Shown: positions 32,870 to 45,599 of the stretch, piece by piece
Layout: every line of letters starts with the position of its first letter
How positions within the stretch are numbered: the first letter of the stretch is position 1
Position numbers and translations under genes: made by a program
NCBI RefSeq assembly: GCF_031755915.1
Contig: NC_083383.1
Location: 17,597,001-17,661,000 of the forward strand
DNA from: Ziziphus jujuba
Taxonomy: Eukaryota > Streptophyta > Magnoliopsida > Rosales > Rhamnaceae
Direction: 5' to 3'
Length of the DNA: 64,000 nucleotides
The notes under the pieces: model-generated
The model's input: the letters and a program-made list of their open reading frames with translations, nothing else
What the model was told of the DNA's origin: nothing
The model's database searches: none

Positions 32870-35000
32870 ATTGTTGAATTGAATTAATGAAGGTTAAATT
32901 ACAGTTATTATTGAAAACTTAAATTGTTAAAGTGTTAAGTTGGATATTTCTTATGTTGCCCATGACTTGATGATTAATAAGGTTTGAAATTTGATTAAAT
33001 TTTGTAGATTCTGTGGATTGTTCAACTTGGAAATTTGCGATTTAAAAAATGGTTAATAGTGTTTGGATTGTGTTTTGGATGATTAATGTTGGAAAGAAAT
33101 TAAGGATTTCAAGTCTAAACGTTCTTACCAAATGACTTTTGGACTCATCTTTTATGAAATTAATAAATATATTTTGGACGTAAATATAGTCATTTGAGAT
33201 TAAGTTTTGTTGCTTGAGACATAAGTTAAACAATTTTATTTTGAATTGTTGGACATTACGGCTTGAATTAAGGTGAATTAGAACTGGTTTGTGTTTTGGA
33301 TATTAAATAATTAGTTTATAATATTGATGATAGATGGTGTTTGTTTTAAGATACCAAGCTTAATAGTTTGGAAATTTGATAGAAGGAGAAATTCTAGTAG
33401 AAAAGATGTAATATTTAAGGTCAAAACATAATAACTTGTAGTAGACGAAATAATTTGTATGGTTCACTCTTTTGTCTTATAAGTGAATGGATTTTGGCTT
33501 GAGGAGGCAAGGATACTAATAAAGTTATTGGTTTAAAACTGGATAAGGGAGGACCAGCTTAAATCTGGATGAAAGGTACTTTTATTAGATAAGGATCTCC
33601 AAAAACATACTGTGAGTGGAATCTTTTATAAACCCTAATTATTTTCTAGGTTATATATCTGTTATGAAGTGTATTACATTGTGCATTTACAAACATGGCA
33701 TTTCAAATTGTAAGTTAATCTAGTTGAATATGATGTATGCTTTCTAATTTGCAGTTTATATCACTATTGTTATTATTTTTATTTCAGATATGTTACACTG
33801 GATATTATATATGTAAACATATAGGATTACATGGGCATATTGTATCATGCATAGCATACATTATGCATATCATATGAACTTGTTTTATGAAAATGGTTAC
33901 ATATTGTATCATGCATAGCATACATTATGCATATCATATGAACTTGTTTTATGAAAATGGTTATCTAAAGTTGATTTTGGAAAATATACATTGGCCCAAA
34001 TTTTCCAAGTATGTTTTAAAATAATACTGGAGGATTGAGGTTGATTTTTAGACTTTTGGATATAGATAACGATTTCATTATATATGGATTGATTAGAGAG
34101 AAGACTATCCTATGGTGCCAGATTGATTAACTAAGGATATAGAGATGGTTGTTATGTGGCCTCGTGGTTAATCACCAACTGGATATAGATAGGGTTGACG
34201 TCTAGATTTAGTTTGTTGACCAAGGAACAGAGTCAGGGTTATGTATATGGGTTTGAATATGGATATGAATATGTTGTTTACACATCCTACATACTTTGAT
34301 GTGTTATCTATATGTATAGTGGCATAAGGTTTTACTAAAATGCCTAGATTTTTTCTTAGTATATATTAGTTAATTTATTCACAAATGGCCAGCATACATT
34401 TATCTATTCTTTTTATATGTTAACTGCCTATTAATTAGGACATAAATGATGATTTTATCAAACCCTGGACCATCATATGCATTGCATTTCATGTCATATT
34501 TATATTTGTATGTTATTTTTGATATCTCGAGACTATAATTATTTTGGTGTAAGTGCATAAAATCCACTCACTGAGTGTCTGTCCTCACCTCTTACTCTTC
34601 AACCTTTGTAGGCGCCTAGTAAACTTAGTGGGTGCCAGCTCTAGGAGAGGAGTGCATGAGCTAGAATGTGGACTTGTGAATGCTAGTGGGTAATTTCAAA
34701 GATGCTTGTATTTTTGGTATATTTTATGGAGTTTCTACTTATGTATTGGGACTTAGTAATCTATTATAAGTACTAATGAGAAGTATGACTTGTACAGGAA
34801 ATATAAGTAGCTTTAACTTAAATTTATATTAAGGTTAATATTACCGTAATTTAGGTAATTAATGACTTATATAAAAAATTTAATTAGAATTAATATGTTT
34901 GCGATGTTATATTGAGGTTATGGTTTTTTGTATTTGAAAATACATCACTTTTAAGTTGTTAAGGTTATTGATTTCATAGAAGTTGACAATGTCCTCCCTA
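32870..35000 (+). mobile_element. Degenerate long LTR remnant
   Basis: Non-coding DNA whose later part (34555-34620) reads CCACTCACTGAGTG...GTAGGCGCCTAG. This parallels the CTCACCGAGATGATTAGCATCTC block of unit A (12910-12960), and the downstream T-rich texture is also similar. It may be an older LTR of the same superfamily, in plus orientation. Neither end could be fixed. Confidence 0.3.
33836..33963. repeat. Exact 64-bp tandem duplication
   Basis: Units 33836-33899 and 33900-33963 start CATATTGTATCATGCATAGC and appear identical over 64 bp. Being perfect within a decayed region, the duplication must be recent. Confidence 0.95.
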
Positions 35001-35506
35001 AAATGGAGGAATATTTGATGATTTGGTGAATAGTACTAAGTAAGAAGGGTTTATTGAAAGACTACTTAAGGGTGTTAGGGTAGTTAATGTCATCATGGCT
35101 GGATCTTAAGAAGGGTCAAGGCCTGATAGTAAAGAAAATTTTGACAAAGTTTTGGAGATTTGCTGTTTTGGTTTGATGTAAATGCATCAAGGTAGCTGCA
35201 AAAAGATTAATTTTTTTCTAAGTTTCTCTTCCATCTTCTTAACTTTCCCATTGCTGTAAATCTATTATTGGGAATTTTTTTTTTTTTATTGGTGTCAATG
35301 GAGGTTTAAAAGCAAGTAAACAGAAGGTTGTTTTGTGTAGTTTAAAATACTTTCTGATATGGAAAGATTGGACAAATGTCATAATTTAAAAGGTAGGATT
35401 TCTAAGTTCTCCATACTCCAAAAGTATTGGAAATGTTTCTCTAGTTATGATTCTATATAATTAGTTTGATACTCCTTCTCCCATAAGATTTGTTCATATA
35501 TATGTA

Positions 35507-35507
<1 letters not shown>

Positions 35508-35563
<56 letters not shown>

Positions 35564-35786
35564 GCGTGCATGCTTGTGTGCATGTGTTTTAGCATATGTG
35601 TCTGTACGCTCACATGTGTGTGTGTGTGTGTGTCTATACATGCACATGTGTGTGTGTGTGTGTGTGTGTGCATGTATGTATACACACACATACGCCCACA
35701 TGTGTGTGGGCATGCATACATGCACATGTGTGTGTGTGGATGCGCGTGTGTGTTTGTGTGTATGTGCACACGTGTGTGTGTGTGTG
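35508..35786. repeat. (GT)n microsatellite block
   Basis: A pure GT run of about 49 bp at 35510-35558 is followed by GT-rich imperfect repeats with GCATG/ACATG and ACACAC interruptions. The block is cut at 35787 by a solo LTR and GT sequence resumes at 36905. The open frames on both strands (poly Cys-Val or His-Thr) are artefacts of the repeat. Confidence 0.9.
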
Positions 35787-36902
35787 TGTTACGAACCTAG
35801 AACGACCTACACCTAAACCTGTATTATATTAGCCTAGATCTAATTATGTTCAAGTTCTAATGGTCACCTCAACCCCTAACCAACCTGTCATTAGAAACCT
35901 TGGTATAATGAAGATGCCACAATAGGTGATGGATATCCTATCGATAAGTCAAACTAAAACACTCATTCACTAGTGGTGTTTTAGGTGTTCAAAGAGAACA
36001 AAAAGAATTCAATCTTACAAATAATTTTCTTTATGAATAATATACTAAATATTATTGATAAAATAAGCCCTTAAATAGGCTAAAAGGTTACAAAATAAAA
36101 CCCTAATTAACTAAGAAAAAGCAGGCCAGCATTAGGAAACTAAAGTGTTGGCCAAAATTTACAACCTTTCCTAATCTTAATTTGATTAATTAATTTCTTT
36201 ATTTGAATTAGGAATTAATTAATTTACAATCAAAACAATAAAATTCTAACTTTCCTAAAGTTACTTGTCTAGCAAATAAACAAATAAAAACCAAAATTAA
36301 AGGTAATTTCCTAAAACAAAAAGTAGAAATCAAATTAAGAAACTAAAATAATATCTTTTTTACTAAGCTGTGTTTGATCAATTTAAGCTCCAAATCAGCT
36401 TCCATATACCTTATAGGATTCCAAATAGGATTATCATGAAGTCCCACATGTTGCGCTTGCTTGGATTAAAGGGAAAAAGCCAACTCAGCCAAATACAGTA
36501 AAGCCAGCAAATAATACAGCAAAACGGGCTAATTTTTCATTCCATGTGCACAGCCCCTTTTTGGTTGCCTTTGAAGCTGCCTTGACTTAATTTAATGATC
36601 TTTAGACATATGTATTGAATCCATGAAGCATTAGAACCATTTCATGCTGCCCGGAGTCTATATTTGCACGAAAACAACTATCCGAGTCCGTATCGGCTTC
36701 CACCACTTGGATGCTTAAAACAGGCCTTGTATCTTTGGGTATGGATAAGCCCTTTTGAGAATGGATTACTCCATGTATAAAGGCAGCCACTTTTTCCTTA
36801 AACGTCTTACCTTGAGCCCTAGTGCTCGGCCCGATCTTCATCCGTATCGAATCAGCACCCCAACGGGTTGTCGGTTGTGCATATTTGAGCGGATTCTCAT
36901 CT
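35787..36902 (-). mobile_element. Solo LTR, copy 3 of the TGATGAGAAT family
   Basis: Minus-strand copy of 1116 bp. The plus strand starts TGTTACGAACC and ends GGATTCTCATCT, where the expected final A is T. It sits inside a GT microsatellite, so the target duplication (GTGTG / ATGTG) cannot be distinguished from the repeat itself. Confidence 0.75.
36602..36901 (-). pseudogene. Tail-of-pol frame inside LTR copy 3
   Basis: Opens Asp-Glu-Asn-Pro at the LTR edge and stays open for 99 codons. Motifs are QPTTRWGAD, IGPSTRAQGKTFKEK, SQKGLSIPKDTRPV and SIQVVEA. It is the least interrupted copy over this segment, together with copy 1. It ends earlier than copy 1 because of a changed 3' part. The GPSTRAQ form is closest to the common gypsy pol tail GPITRARAK. 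Confidence 0.55.
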
Positions 36903-37005
36903 ATGTGTGTGTGTGCGCGCGTGCACATGCACTTATGTGTGTGTGTACGTGCATGCATGTACACACACATGAGCATTCAGTACTTAGTATTTCTATCAAG
37001 TTAAC

Positions 37006-37047
<42 letters not shown>

Positions 37048-37461
37048 TGTGTGTGTGTGTGCATGCATGAATGCGTGTATGCGTAACATGCAGCCATGTG
37101 CGCGTTTAGTACTTAGTCTTTTTATCAAGTTAATGTGATAGTATTGTATTAAAGACCTATGAAATCAACTCTTTCAATCTAGCTTAAAAAATAAATCCAA
37201 CCAGACTAAAAAGTCCAAAAAATTCTAATTGTTATGATCAAATACTTTAGCCATATATTATTGGGTTATCTTAATAAAAGACTATGCCTATATGTGTATG
37301 CAAGCTTAAGTCCTTGAAAGCTAATTTGGTTAACATTTTTGGATGAGACTCAATGGGTTATCCAAATAAGATTTAGACGGCCAGAATAAGTTCGTGGGTC
37401 AAAACAAAGGTTCCCTATAGATCACTTCCTATTGAATTAATGGAGTTTAGCATACAGACAG
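36903..37461. repeat. Microsatellite island with duplicated 130-bp module
   Basis: Between two minus-strand solo LTRs lies a GT/GCATG-rich block, then CAGTACTTAGTATTTCTATC (36978), a (TA)n tract (37007-37044), a second GT/GCATG block, and TAGTACTTAGTCTTTTTATC (about 37109). The module GT-block plus TTAGTACTTAG...ATCAAGTTAA is thus present twice. From 37140 to 37461 there is plain A+T-rich sequence. Confidence 0.75.
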
Positions 37462-38605
37462 TGATATGAACCTAACTCAACTTATATCTAAACCTGTATT
37501 ATATTAGCCCGGACCTCAATTAAGTTCAAGCTCTTATGGAAAAACCTTAACCCCTAACCAACCTGCGATTAGAAATTTTATTATAATGAAGACATCATAA
37601 TAGGTTATGGATATCCTATTGATAAGTCAAAACTAAAACACTCACTCTCTAATGGTGTTTTAGGTGTTAAGAAGAATCAAAGAAAATTTTATCTCACAAT
37701 TAATTTTCTGAATATTATTGAAGGTATATTCTTCCTTAAAATCAATCCCCTAAATAGGCTAGAGTAAAACAATAAACTCCAAAAATTTAGGTTAAAACCG
37801 GCCATCAAAGAGAAAAGGAAACACGTTGGCCGAAATTCACCTACTTTCCTAAACTAATTTGGATTAATTAATTTTTTCATTTTAAATTAGGAATTAATTA
37901 ATTTACAATGAAAATAATAAAAAATAATAAAATAATAACTTTCCTAAGTTGATTTTTCCAACAAATAAATAAATAAAAATGAAATATTAGACTAATTTCC
38001 TAAAACAAAAAGTCAAAATCAAATTAGAAAACTAGTTGACTGGTTTAACTGCTAAAGTATCTTTGACCAATTTCCAACATGTTTGAGCTCCAAATCAGCT
38101 TCCATATGCCATATAGGATGCCAAATATGATTAATAATGATTCTCACATGTTGCCCCTTGATTGGAATAAGTCAAACTTGCTTGACCAAGTAGAAAAGTC
38201 AAAGTCAGTAGCTAAACAATACATTTTCGACCAAATTGAAATGTTGTCCGTACAATCTGGTTTTAAATGCATTTGATTCTACTTTGACATGATTCCATGA
38301 CCTCTTGGTGATATCCATTGAATCTAAGAAGTGTTGGATCCATTCGTTGCTGTCCGGAGTCCATATTTGCACTAAAATAGCTATCAGGGTCCATAACGGC
38401 TTCCACCACTTGGATGCTTAAAACAGACTTTGTATCTTCGGGTATTATCAAGTCCTTTTGAGAATTAATTACTCTTTATATAAAGGCAGCCAGGTTGTCC
38501 TTAAATCGTTCGGCTTGCGCTCTAGTGATTGGCCTAGTCTTTATCCGTATCAAATCAGCAACCCAACGGGTTGTCGGTTGTGCGGGTTTAGACAAATTCT
38601 CATCA
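37462..38605 (-). mobile_element. Solo LTR, copy 4 of the TGATGAGAAT family
   Basis: Minus-strand copy of 1144 bp, plus-strand ends TGATATGAACC and AATTCTCATCA. Flanks are GACAG / AACAA, only three of five matching, so a target duplication is not secure. It closely follows copy 1 along its length. Confidence 0.75.
38263..38604 (-). pseudogene. Tail-of-pol frame inside LTR copy 4, one stop
   Basis: The frame from Asp-Glu-Asn runs through QPTTRWVAD, RPITRAQAERFKDN, a TAA where copy 1 has the Gln of FIQG, then SQKDLIIPEDTK and a C-terminus ending RIKCI. Apart from that single stop, the reading frame is preserved at the same length as copy 1. Confidence 0.55.
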
Positions 38606-38609
38606 AACA

Positions 38610-39310
38610 AATCACTAAAATGCATACAAAATTTTGAAATGCAATTTAACAAATTAATAACTAACTACTAAAGCACATATCGATATGTGAAAATTTACTT
38701 GTGAACCTTAAAATAATTATACAACTCAACTCAAGCAAACCCTGTGATGAGGGAGAATTGTTCCACAACATAATGCATCCTTTAGCTAATTAATTAAAAG
38801 TGATAAATATTAGTAAGACAAGGAAAAGGAAATCTTTTTTTAAAAAAGAAAAATGCATGACTCCCTATTGTACATTGAGTCTTGCTACTTGTTAACACTG
38901 ATACTCAATAACATTGGGATCCGTGCTAATATGACTAATATTGATTTGTTGCATTTTATTTTTTTTTCTTTTTTAAAACTAAAAATCTAGTTTGGAAAAA
39001 TGAAACTTTTTGAATATATAGCCAATTGAAATACCAAGTGGGTATATAGATATCATTGGTGACAAATAGCATTTTTTTTCTTTTTTCTTTTTTTTTTTCC
39101 TTTTTTTTGTTCTTTTTTTTTCTTTTTTCTTTTTTTGTATATAAGCTCACCATAATAAATCCATAAAGGGGAAAGTTCGAAAGTTATAATAAATTAACTT
39201 CATCAAGCTATTGTTTTCCTTGTCCTTCAAACCAAAATAGCAACAACAACAACTAGTGTTTTCCTCTGTGGTCCCTTCAATAATCATTAATTTGTCATAA
39301 TTACCGGAAA
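38610..39310. other. Intergenic DNA, no gene seen
   Basis: A+T-rich. It contains a long T-rich tract with C interruptions at 39071-39136. No repeats with defined ends or coding potential. Confidence 0.45.
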
Positions 39311-39595
39311 AAAATCATTAATTTGTTGATAAGAAAAGTAGAGATGGATGCTTGGATGAAATATATAACATTATCTATAAATGATTAATTTGATAAATGG
39401 AGGGGGTTAACTTCGATAAATCTAACGAAAACCAAGAACAAAAAAATAAATAAATAAAAATCATTAATCTGTTGATAAGAAAAGGAAAGATGGATGCTTA
39501 GATGAAAGATATAGCATTATCTATAAATGATTAATTTGATAAACGCGGAGGGGGTTAACTTCGATAAATCTAATGAAAACCAAGAACAATATGTT
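39311..39595. repeat. 146-bp tandem duplication
   Basis: Unit 1 (about 39311-39456) and unit 2 (about 39457-39595) share GATGGATGCTT, ATTATCTATAAATGATTAAT and GAGGGGGTTAACTTCGATAA with a few changes. The junction is an A-rich stretch with (AAAT)n. Confidence 0.9.
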
Positions 39596-40073
39596 ATTGA
39601 TGAACAATAAAAGATGTATTAGTTAAAGTGGAAAGTCACATAGGATTCCAAAACTTTTCAAGCTAACACCTTTCATGGGTTCCTTCATTGACCTTTCGTG
39701 AGTAGGTTATATTTAGCAGCAAATTCTAATTGGTCAAAAAGTAACCACACATTGATCATTGTCTGCTACTACACTCCATTATTTAGCTTTTAGCAAGATT
39801 CTTTGTTTCACTTTAAGCTTAGCTTTATGTAACTTCATATGCTTTGTTGATGTTAGTGAAGTACCTCCCTTCAATCATGTCACTTATGCTCAAAATGTGC
39901 TAATAGAGATTTTTGTGTCACGCATCTTCAAAATCATGCACCCACTACTGTTCTCTTATTTTGTATATCTAGGTTTTGTCATTACTTTTGTCCTACCCTC
40001 CATTCATAACTATTCAAGTAGTATACGACTCAGTGTCACTTAGATGACAAAGGCAAAGGCAAATCTATAAATA

Positions 40074-40076
<3 letters not shown>

Positions 40077-40110
<34 letters not shown>
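40077..40110. repeat. 34-nt poly(A) tract
   Basis: An uninterrupted run of 34 A. It could be the tail of a retroposed sequence lying to its left (39600-40076), but no source gene or target duplication is visible. A 94-codon open frame there starts at TTG, not ATG, and is not supported. Confidence 0.9.
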
Positions 40111-40115
<5 letters not shown>

Positions 40116-40589
40116 CAATTTTTTTGTAAATCAAATAAATTATTTTACTCTTTGGTATGTCGACACTCTCAAAAGTTTCCAAGTGATCTTAGTTGGTTCA
40201 ATAATGCAGCCTGTCCTGAGCCGTGTAAATACTCAGTACATGTGGAAAAGGTACATAATATCAAGGGAACGTAGTCCACCTCGAGTCCTTTTGACAAATA
40301 TCTTAATTTGACAATAATTCTTCTTTTGGCTTTGGAAAAAGGAGTAAAAAATTTGGCACTAGATATTTCACGTCATTTTATGGCAATGGGCTCCATTTAT
40401 TTCAAAATTGCAAAAGATCACATCGTTAAATGGTAGAGATCTTATTGAAGAATGATATTTGATTAAATAAAGAGAAGTTCTAGTTGCACTATTAAATGAA
40501 TTTTATACAGTTTTATTATAAATTTATATTTTTATTCTCATTTAAAATTACTATTAAATATGTATATTAATTAAACATATTTATGTTCA

Positions 40590-40770
40590 TAAGTATAGAA
40601 TTGAATATTTCAAATGTATTTAGAAATATATAATTGAATATGTTAAATATATTTAGAAGTATACAATAAAACATTTTTATATATAAGTATATCAGATGTA
40701 TTTAGTAGTATGCATCTGAATATCTCAAATGTATTCAAAAGTATGCGATTGAACCTTTTCAGATACAAAC
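40590..40770. repeat. Degenerate ~33-bp minisatellite
   Basis: Units resembling AAGTATAGAATTGAATATTT followed by CAAATGTATTTAG recur at about 40592, 40624, 40658, 40707 and 40739 with drift in length (32-49 bp) and sequence. They do not code for protein. Confidence 0.65.
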
Positions 40771-40869
40771 ATTTCAAATATATATTCATCAGTTTCGTCC
40801 AAAAGCATTGTGAATAATTTTTATAGAGTGGTGTTGATTTATAAGTGATTTGTGGGGGGAAAAAAAAAA

Positions 40870-41365
40870 GTATTATTTGGCTTAGTTAAAACTCTATGAA
40901 TTGTGGTTAATTTAGGTACTAGAAATATTAAATAAAGTTATTTTATATTTTTTATATATTTAAATGGTAATAAGTAAAGAACAATACTATATAAAGTTCT
41001 TTTAAAATGTAAAAAGAACTTCTCATAAATAAAACTTAAAATGACAGTTATTATTTTGTAGCATTCGCAATTGTAATGATAATTATAAAATTTGACATTG
41101 GTATTGATACCATACATTAGAAAGTCCATAATGATATTCAATAGTAGAGCCAGAAATTATTTTAAAAGGAGCAAACTATTGGATATTAAAACATCAATAT
41201 CTTTTTAATGTCATTTGAAAAAATAATAGCATCGGCAAAATTGGAAAAAAAAAAGAAAAAAAAGAAATAGCATCATAGAGACCAAATAATTAAGATATTC
41301 ACAAAATTAACTTTTTTTTAGATTAAAAAAATAATATGATTTAAAGACTATCAGGATCCTTCTAG

Positions 41366-41408
<43 letters not shown>

Positions 41409-44400
41409 GATCATGAAATGTTTGCTTTTTTAAAATACCTAAGTATCACTATTTAAATTTATCATATATTTTAAATATATAAACTAATCAACAAAAATAA
41501 ATGAAAATAATAAAATAAAAGAAACTTGTGATTAAAACCAACAGTTGCCACAATTTCTATGAAATTACAACAAATAATAACCAAATAAATTAATATTATA
41601 TTATTAGAATAGTATATTTCTAGTTTTGATTATAGATTTATTTTTTTATTAAATAGTAATTAAATAAGCATGATATAATTAAAAAATTGCTAATAAGTAT
41701 TGCAATTATAATATAATTTTAGATATGTGAGAGATGAAAATTAAAAAATAGATAAATGGGAAGATAACAAATAAATATGAAAAGACAAATGCAGATAAAT
41801 GAAACAAAATACAATAATTAAAAAATAAGATGATAAAAAAAAAATTCAAAATAGGAATTCAATACGAAATAGGGGGCCGGGGCAAAAATAGGATAAATTA
41901 GTAAAATCCTAAAAAATATATATAAATTGGTAAACTAAATAAATAATTTTTATTAAAAAAATAAAAAAGATAACAACTTAAGAGTGGCACGTGACCTGTG
42001 GACCTTATTTTAACAAATTTTCCTACTGATCAAATTTTAACAAAATATTATATATATCAAAATAATTATCAAATTTATTTATGAAATGAAGCATGCTAAA
42101 ATAATATTAGTTTGTATATTTATATAATTTAAATATAAAAAATTAAATTTTAAATTAATAAATAAATTATAAAAATAAATAAATTAAATATTATTATACC
42201 ATTTGTTATGTCATTTAATAAATAAATTTGATAAATATTTTAATAATTCTATAATTATTATTTTAACAATAATAATAATAAAATAATAATATTTGATATT
42301 AAAATATTTTAATATTGTTGTTGGTTATATCAAAATTATGAGATAAAGATACGATGGTAAATGAGCCTGAATGGTTCCTTTTGACTCATTTTAACTTAAT
42401 TACAAAATAATAATCTCGATTAATATATGATTTGAATTTGTGTGGGGAAGTTAAGAAGAAATGACGAAACTCAAATTTATTTTTGTACATGAATATGAAA
42501 ATGAAATTTTAATATTTAATATTTAATATTTAAAATTCTTAAATATGCAATAAATTACTTAAATATATCTGATTGTATTAAATAATAGTTTCTAATTCCT
42601 TTAAAAAAATTTAATAAATTAGAAATGTATTAGTGATTATCTAGTGAAGACAAAATAAAACTTGATCAATTACATTTGTTTTCTTTTTTATTTTCTTTTT
42701 TTCTTTTATTTTCTTTTTTTTTATTTTTTTTTTTTGTGTGGGAAGAAAAGTTGATCAATTACTTAAAAAATAACATATTGACCGGTTAGCAACTTCTCGA
42801 AATTCAATTGCTTCTGTTACTTTTTTTTATTTTTCTTTTGCAAAAAAATACTGTTTATGTTACTTTTTCTTTCTTTATTTGTTTATTATTATTTGAGAAG
42901 ATGCTATTTTTTCTTTGTTACGTTGGTTTAGCTACATGGGAATGAATAACTCATAACTTGCTGCAATATTAACTTGATCAAAAGCAATTTAGAGGAATGG
43001 ACATGTTACCATACTGATGAAAACATTACTAATTAAAGATAACTCGAACGAAGAGATATCAATTTATAACTTGGAATATGAAATTCATCTTCCTAGCTAA
43101 ATGAGAAATTAAGGGTGGAATGCACTTTAGTATATTTTTGTTTGGGAAAAGTTCACTTTTGGGTCTCTAATATATGTATATATATATATATATATATTGT
43201 TTGGTTGCAATTGATATTTTTTAAGTTTTAAAAAGTTACATATTAGGTACCAAACGTTAAATATAATGAAATCCTAATTGTTTATACATTTTCTACTCTA
43301 AACTCTTTTTCTTTTTCTTTTTTCCTTTTTTTTGCTTTTTTATTTTTTATTTTTTTGTTTTTTGTGCATGTGTTTAATTTTTTAATAAATGGTTATTAAA
43401 ACTAGATGAACGGTTAAGGCTCCGTTAGCTTTTTCATGGCTTTGTTACGAACATGCTTCTTTTTTGGAATTCAAAGTATTCAATGCAAAATAAAAAAATA
43501 AATTCAAAATTTAGATACCTCAAATAAACTTTGCTGAAATTTTTCTTTCTTTTTAACGAGAATTTTGCTTATATTAAAGAGTAGCAAATTGTATTTAACC
43601 CAACAAAGTAATTTAAAAAATTAAATTAAATCATGAAATGAGGACAAATATAATTGGTAATGATGCTTATGAATATCAAAGAAAGATATACTAGACATTC
43701 GACAGGATGATGCCCGGAAAAGAAGAACATGACATTTCTTATCAAGAATTTTAGTGTCAATTTGGGCCCAAAAATCCATTAAATGTACGCAAATAAGTGG
43801 ATTAAGTGAACAAGAGTTGAAGAACTAATCAATACTGTGATAGTCAATGGTAGCAAAAACAAGGGAACTTTTATCCAATTCAAGGCGTGAAAAAAATCAC
43901 ATAAAGCTTTTTAAAAGCTTTTCTTTCTTTCTTTCTTTCCCTTTTTTTTTTTTTTCCCCCCTCTTTCTTTACAAGCCAAAGCACCAAGCATGTTCTTATT
44001 TATTAAAGCTTTTGCTTTTCTTCTTCCTTTTTAAATAAAAGATTCAGTTTTAATTGTATACGAGTCAAATTTGAAGATAACATATATTATAGTCGCCAAG
44101 TAACTTTAATCACATGCTCGTTATTTTTTTAATATTATTACTATTGGGTAAAATATACTTCTAGTTCGTCCTTTTTTAAAACCTTTGAGATCTAATTTCC
44201 TTCTGGTTTTATGCTTTTAATTAAATAAATTATAATTTATTTTTAGTTTCAATTTTCCTTCTTCAAGATAACGTTATATATTTATGCTCTAATTGGATTT
44301 TGCGTCTTCTTATGAATTACCGAAATTCCACTTATTATTGATGTAAAGATTGAATATTTTTAATATTATATATAATTTTTAAACCATAATACATTAGACA

Positions 44401-44505
44401 TGAAATTCAAATTTCTACTATGAATGGTTAATTACATCCTATCATCCTGTTTTCCATCTTGCTTTGTACTATATACTGCAATTAGACTAGCAATATCTTG
44501 CTCAT
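40870..44505. other. A+T-rich intergenic DNA
   Basis: Contains (TA)n tracts at 41368-41405 and 43175-43197, T-rich tracts (42680-42735, 43304-43360 and 43922-43956) and a possible palindromic element near 42040-42250 related to the one at 2369. No gene, RNA gene or intact transposon was recognised. Confidence 0.5.
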
Positions 44506-44513
44506 GTCATATC

Positions 44514-44861
44514 TGTGAGTATCAAACTAACTCCTAAAGTTTAGCTTATTAGAGTTTTTCTAGTTAGCTAAGTTTACTTGTTGGTTAAGTATACTTGTTA
44601 AGCCAGCTAATTTGTGAAAAAGGCAACCTCATAAGTCTAAAAATAGGTGCTAGGCTTTTTAGAATTGTAATACTAACGACACATAATTTTAAACACTCCA
44701 GAGACAATTGTTTGAGAGAACTTTTCATACATACTTAAATCCAAAGAGAAATAATAATATATATTTCCTTCTTAAATTTTTAATTTTTTTTCTTTGTTTT
44801 AATAGTGTTTGTTTTTCTATGTTTATAATGGTCAAAGAATCATAAGAAGTGGTATTAAAGC
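44514..44861 (+). mobile_element. Copia 5' LTR and primer binding site
   Basis: The putative LTR runs TGTGAGTATCAAAC (44514) to GTCAAAGAATCA (44842). It is followed seven bases later by TGGTATTAAAGC (44850-44861), a degenerate match to the initiator-Met primer site TGGTATCAGAGC. Gag-like sequence follows. Edges are by inspection and no partner LTR was found. Confidence 0.4.
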
Positions 44862-45599
44862 TTTAGGTTGAGAGATAGAGTTCATTGCAAACAAGCTCCA
44901 ATTAGATATTTAAGGATACTAGGTGATAGATCTAACCAAGATGAAGAAAAGGAGTCCAATTAGAGGTCCACACACTACCGAACATGCCCACACATGCTAG
45001 TCAAAGTTTTACAAGTTAAATGCATTGGTCATGAACCTCCATGCGCTATACATGTACCAGTTAGCTGTTGAATTCAGCTAAGCTGAGCTGCAAGTTGAGA
45101 GACAAGTCAGCTACCAAGTCATCTACCATACCAACAACAGTCCATGTTGTTTAAAAATTTCAAATATTTCCATAATTTCTAGTATTTTCATGTTTACCTA
45201 AAAATTTTAGTTTCAATTTGGCCTAAAACTTTTGGAAATTGCAAATTTACTCCAAAGATTTGGATCTTGACCTAAAAGAGTAAAATCCAACATTTTCGAC
45301 CATTCAAAACGCATTGATGAAATACATTTTGTCAAATTCAATTCCAATTTTTTGATCAAACCATTAGAGAGCTTGATGTCAATAGATAAATCATCATTAG
45401 GAGTTATGGTCGAGCTTACTACCATTAACTATACACTTAGGAGGCCTTGAATGGAAAATCTCCTCAATTGTGAGGATTTGTTCAACCCATTGGATGCCAA
45501 AGAAAAGAATCTCAATCCCATAAAAGAAGTATAATGGAAGAAGCTGAATAGGAAAACAATTGGTCAAATCTGTTAGTGGATCAATCAATAATGTCTTCC

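Noticed and set aside
35453..35832. Cys/Val- and His/Thr-repeat proteins
   Set aside because: Translation of a GT microsatellite in both directions.
35787..38605. One intact retrotransposon with copies 3 and 4 as its two LTRs
   Set aside because: The 559-bp interior has no PBS, PPT or gag/pol sequence and the outer flanks do not share a target duplication. The single-element reading is kept only as an alternative.
39759..40043. 94-codon hydrophobic frame before the poly(A) tract
   Set aside because: It begins with TTG, not ATG, and has no recognisable motif; hydrophobicity follows from T-rich sequence.
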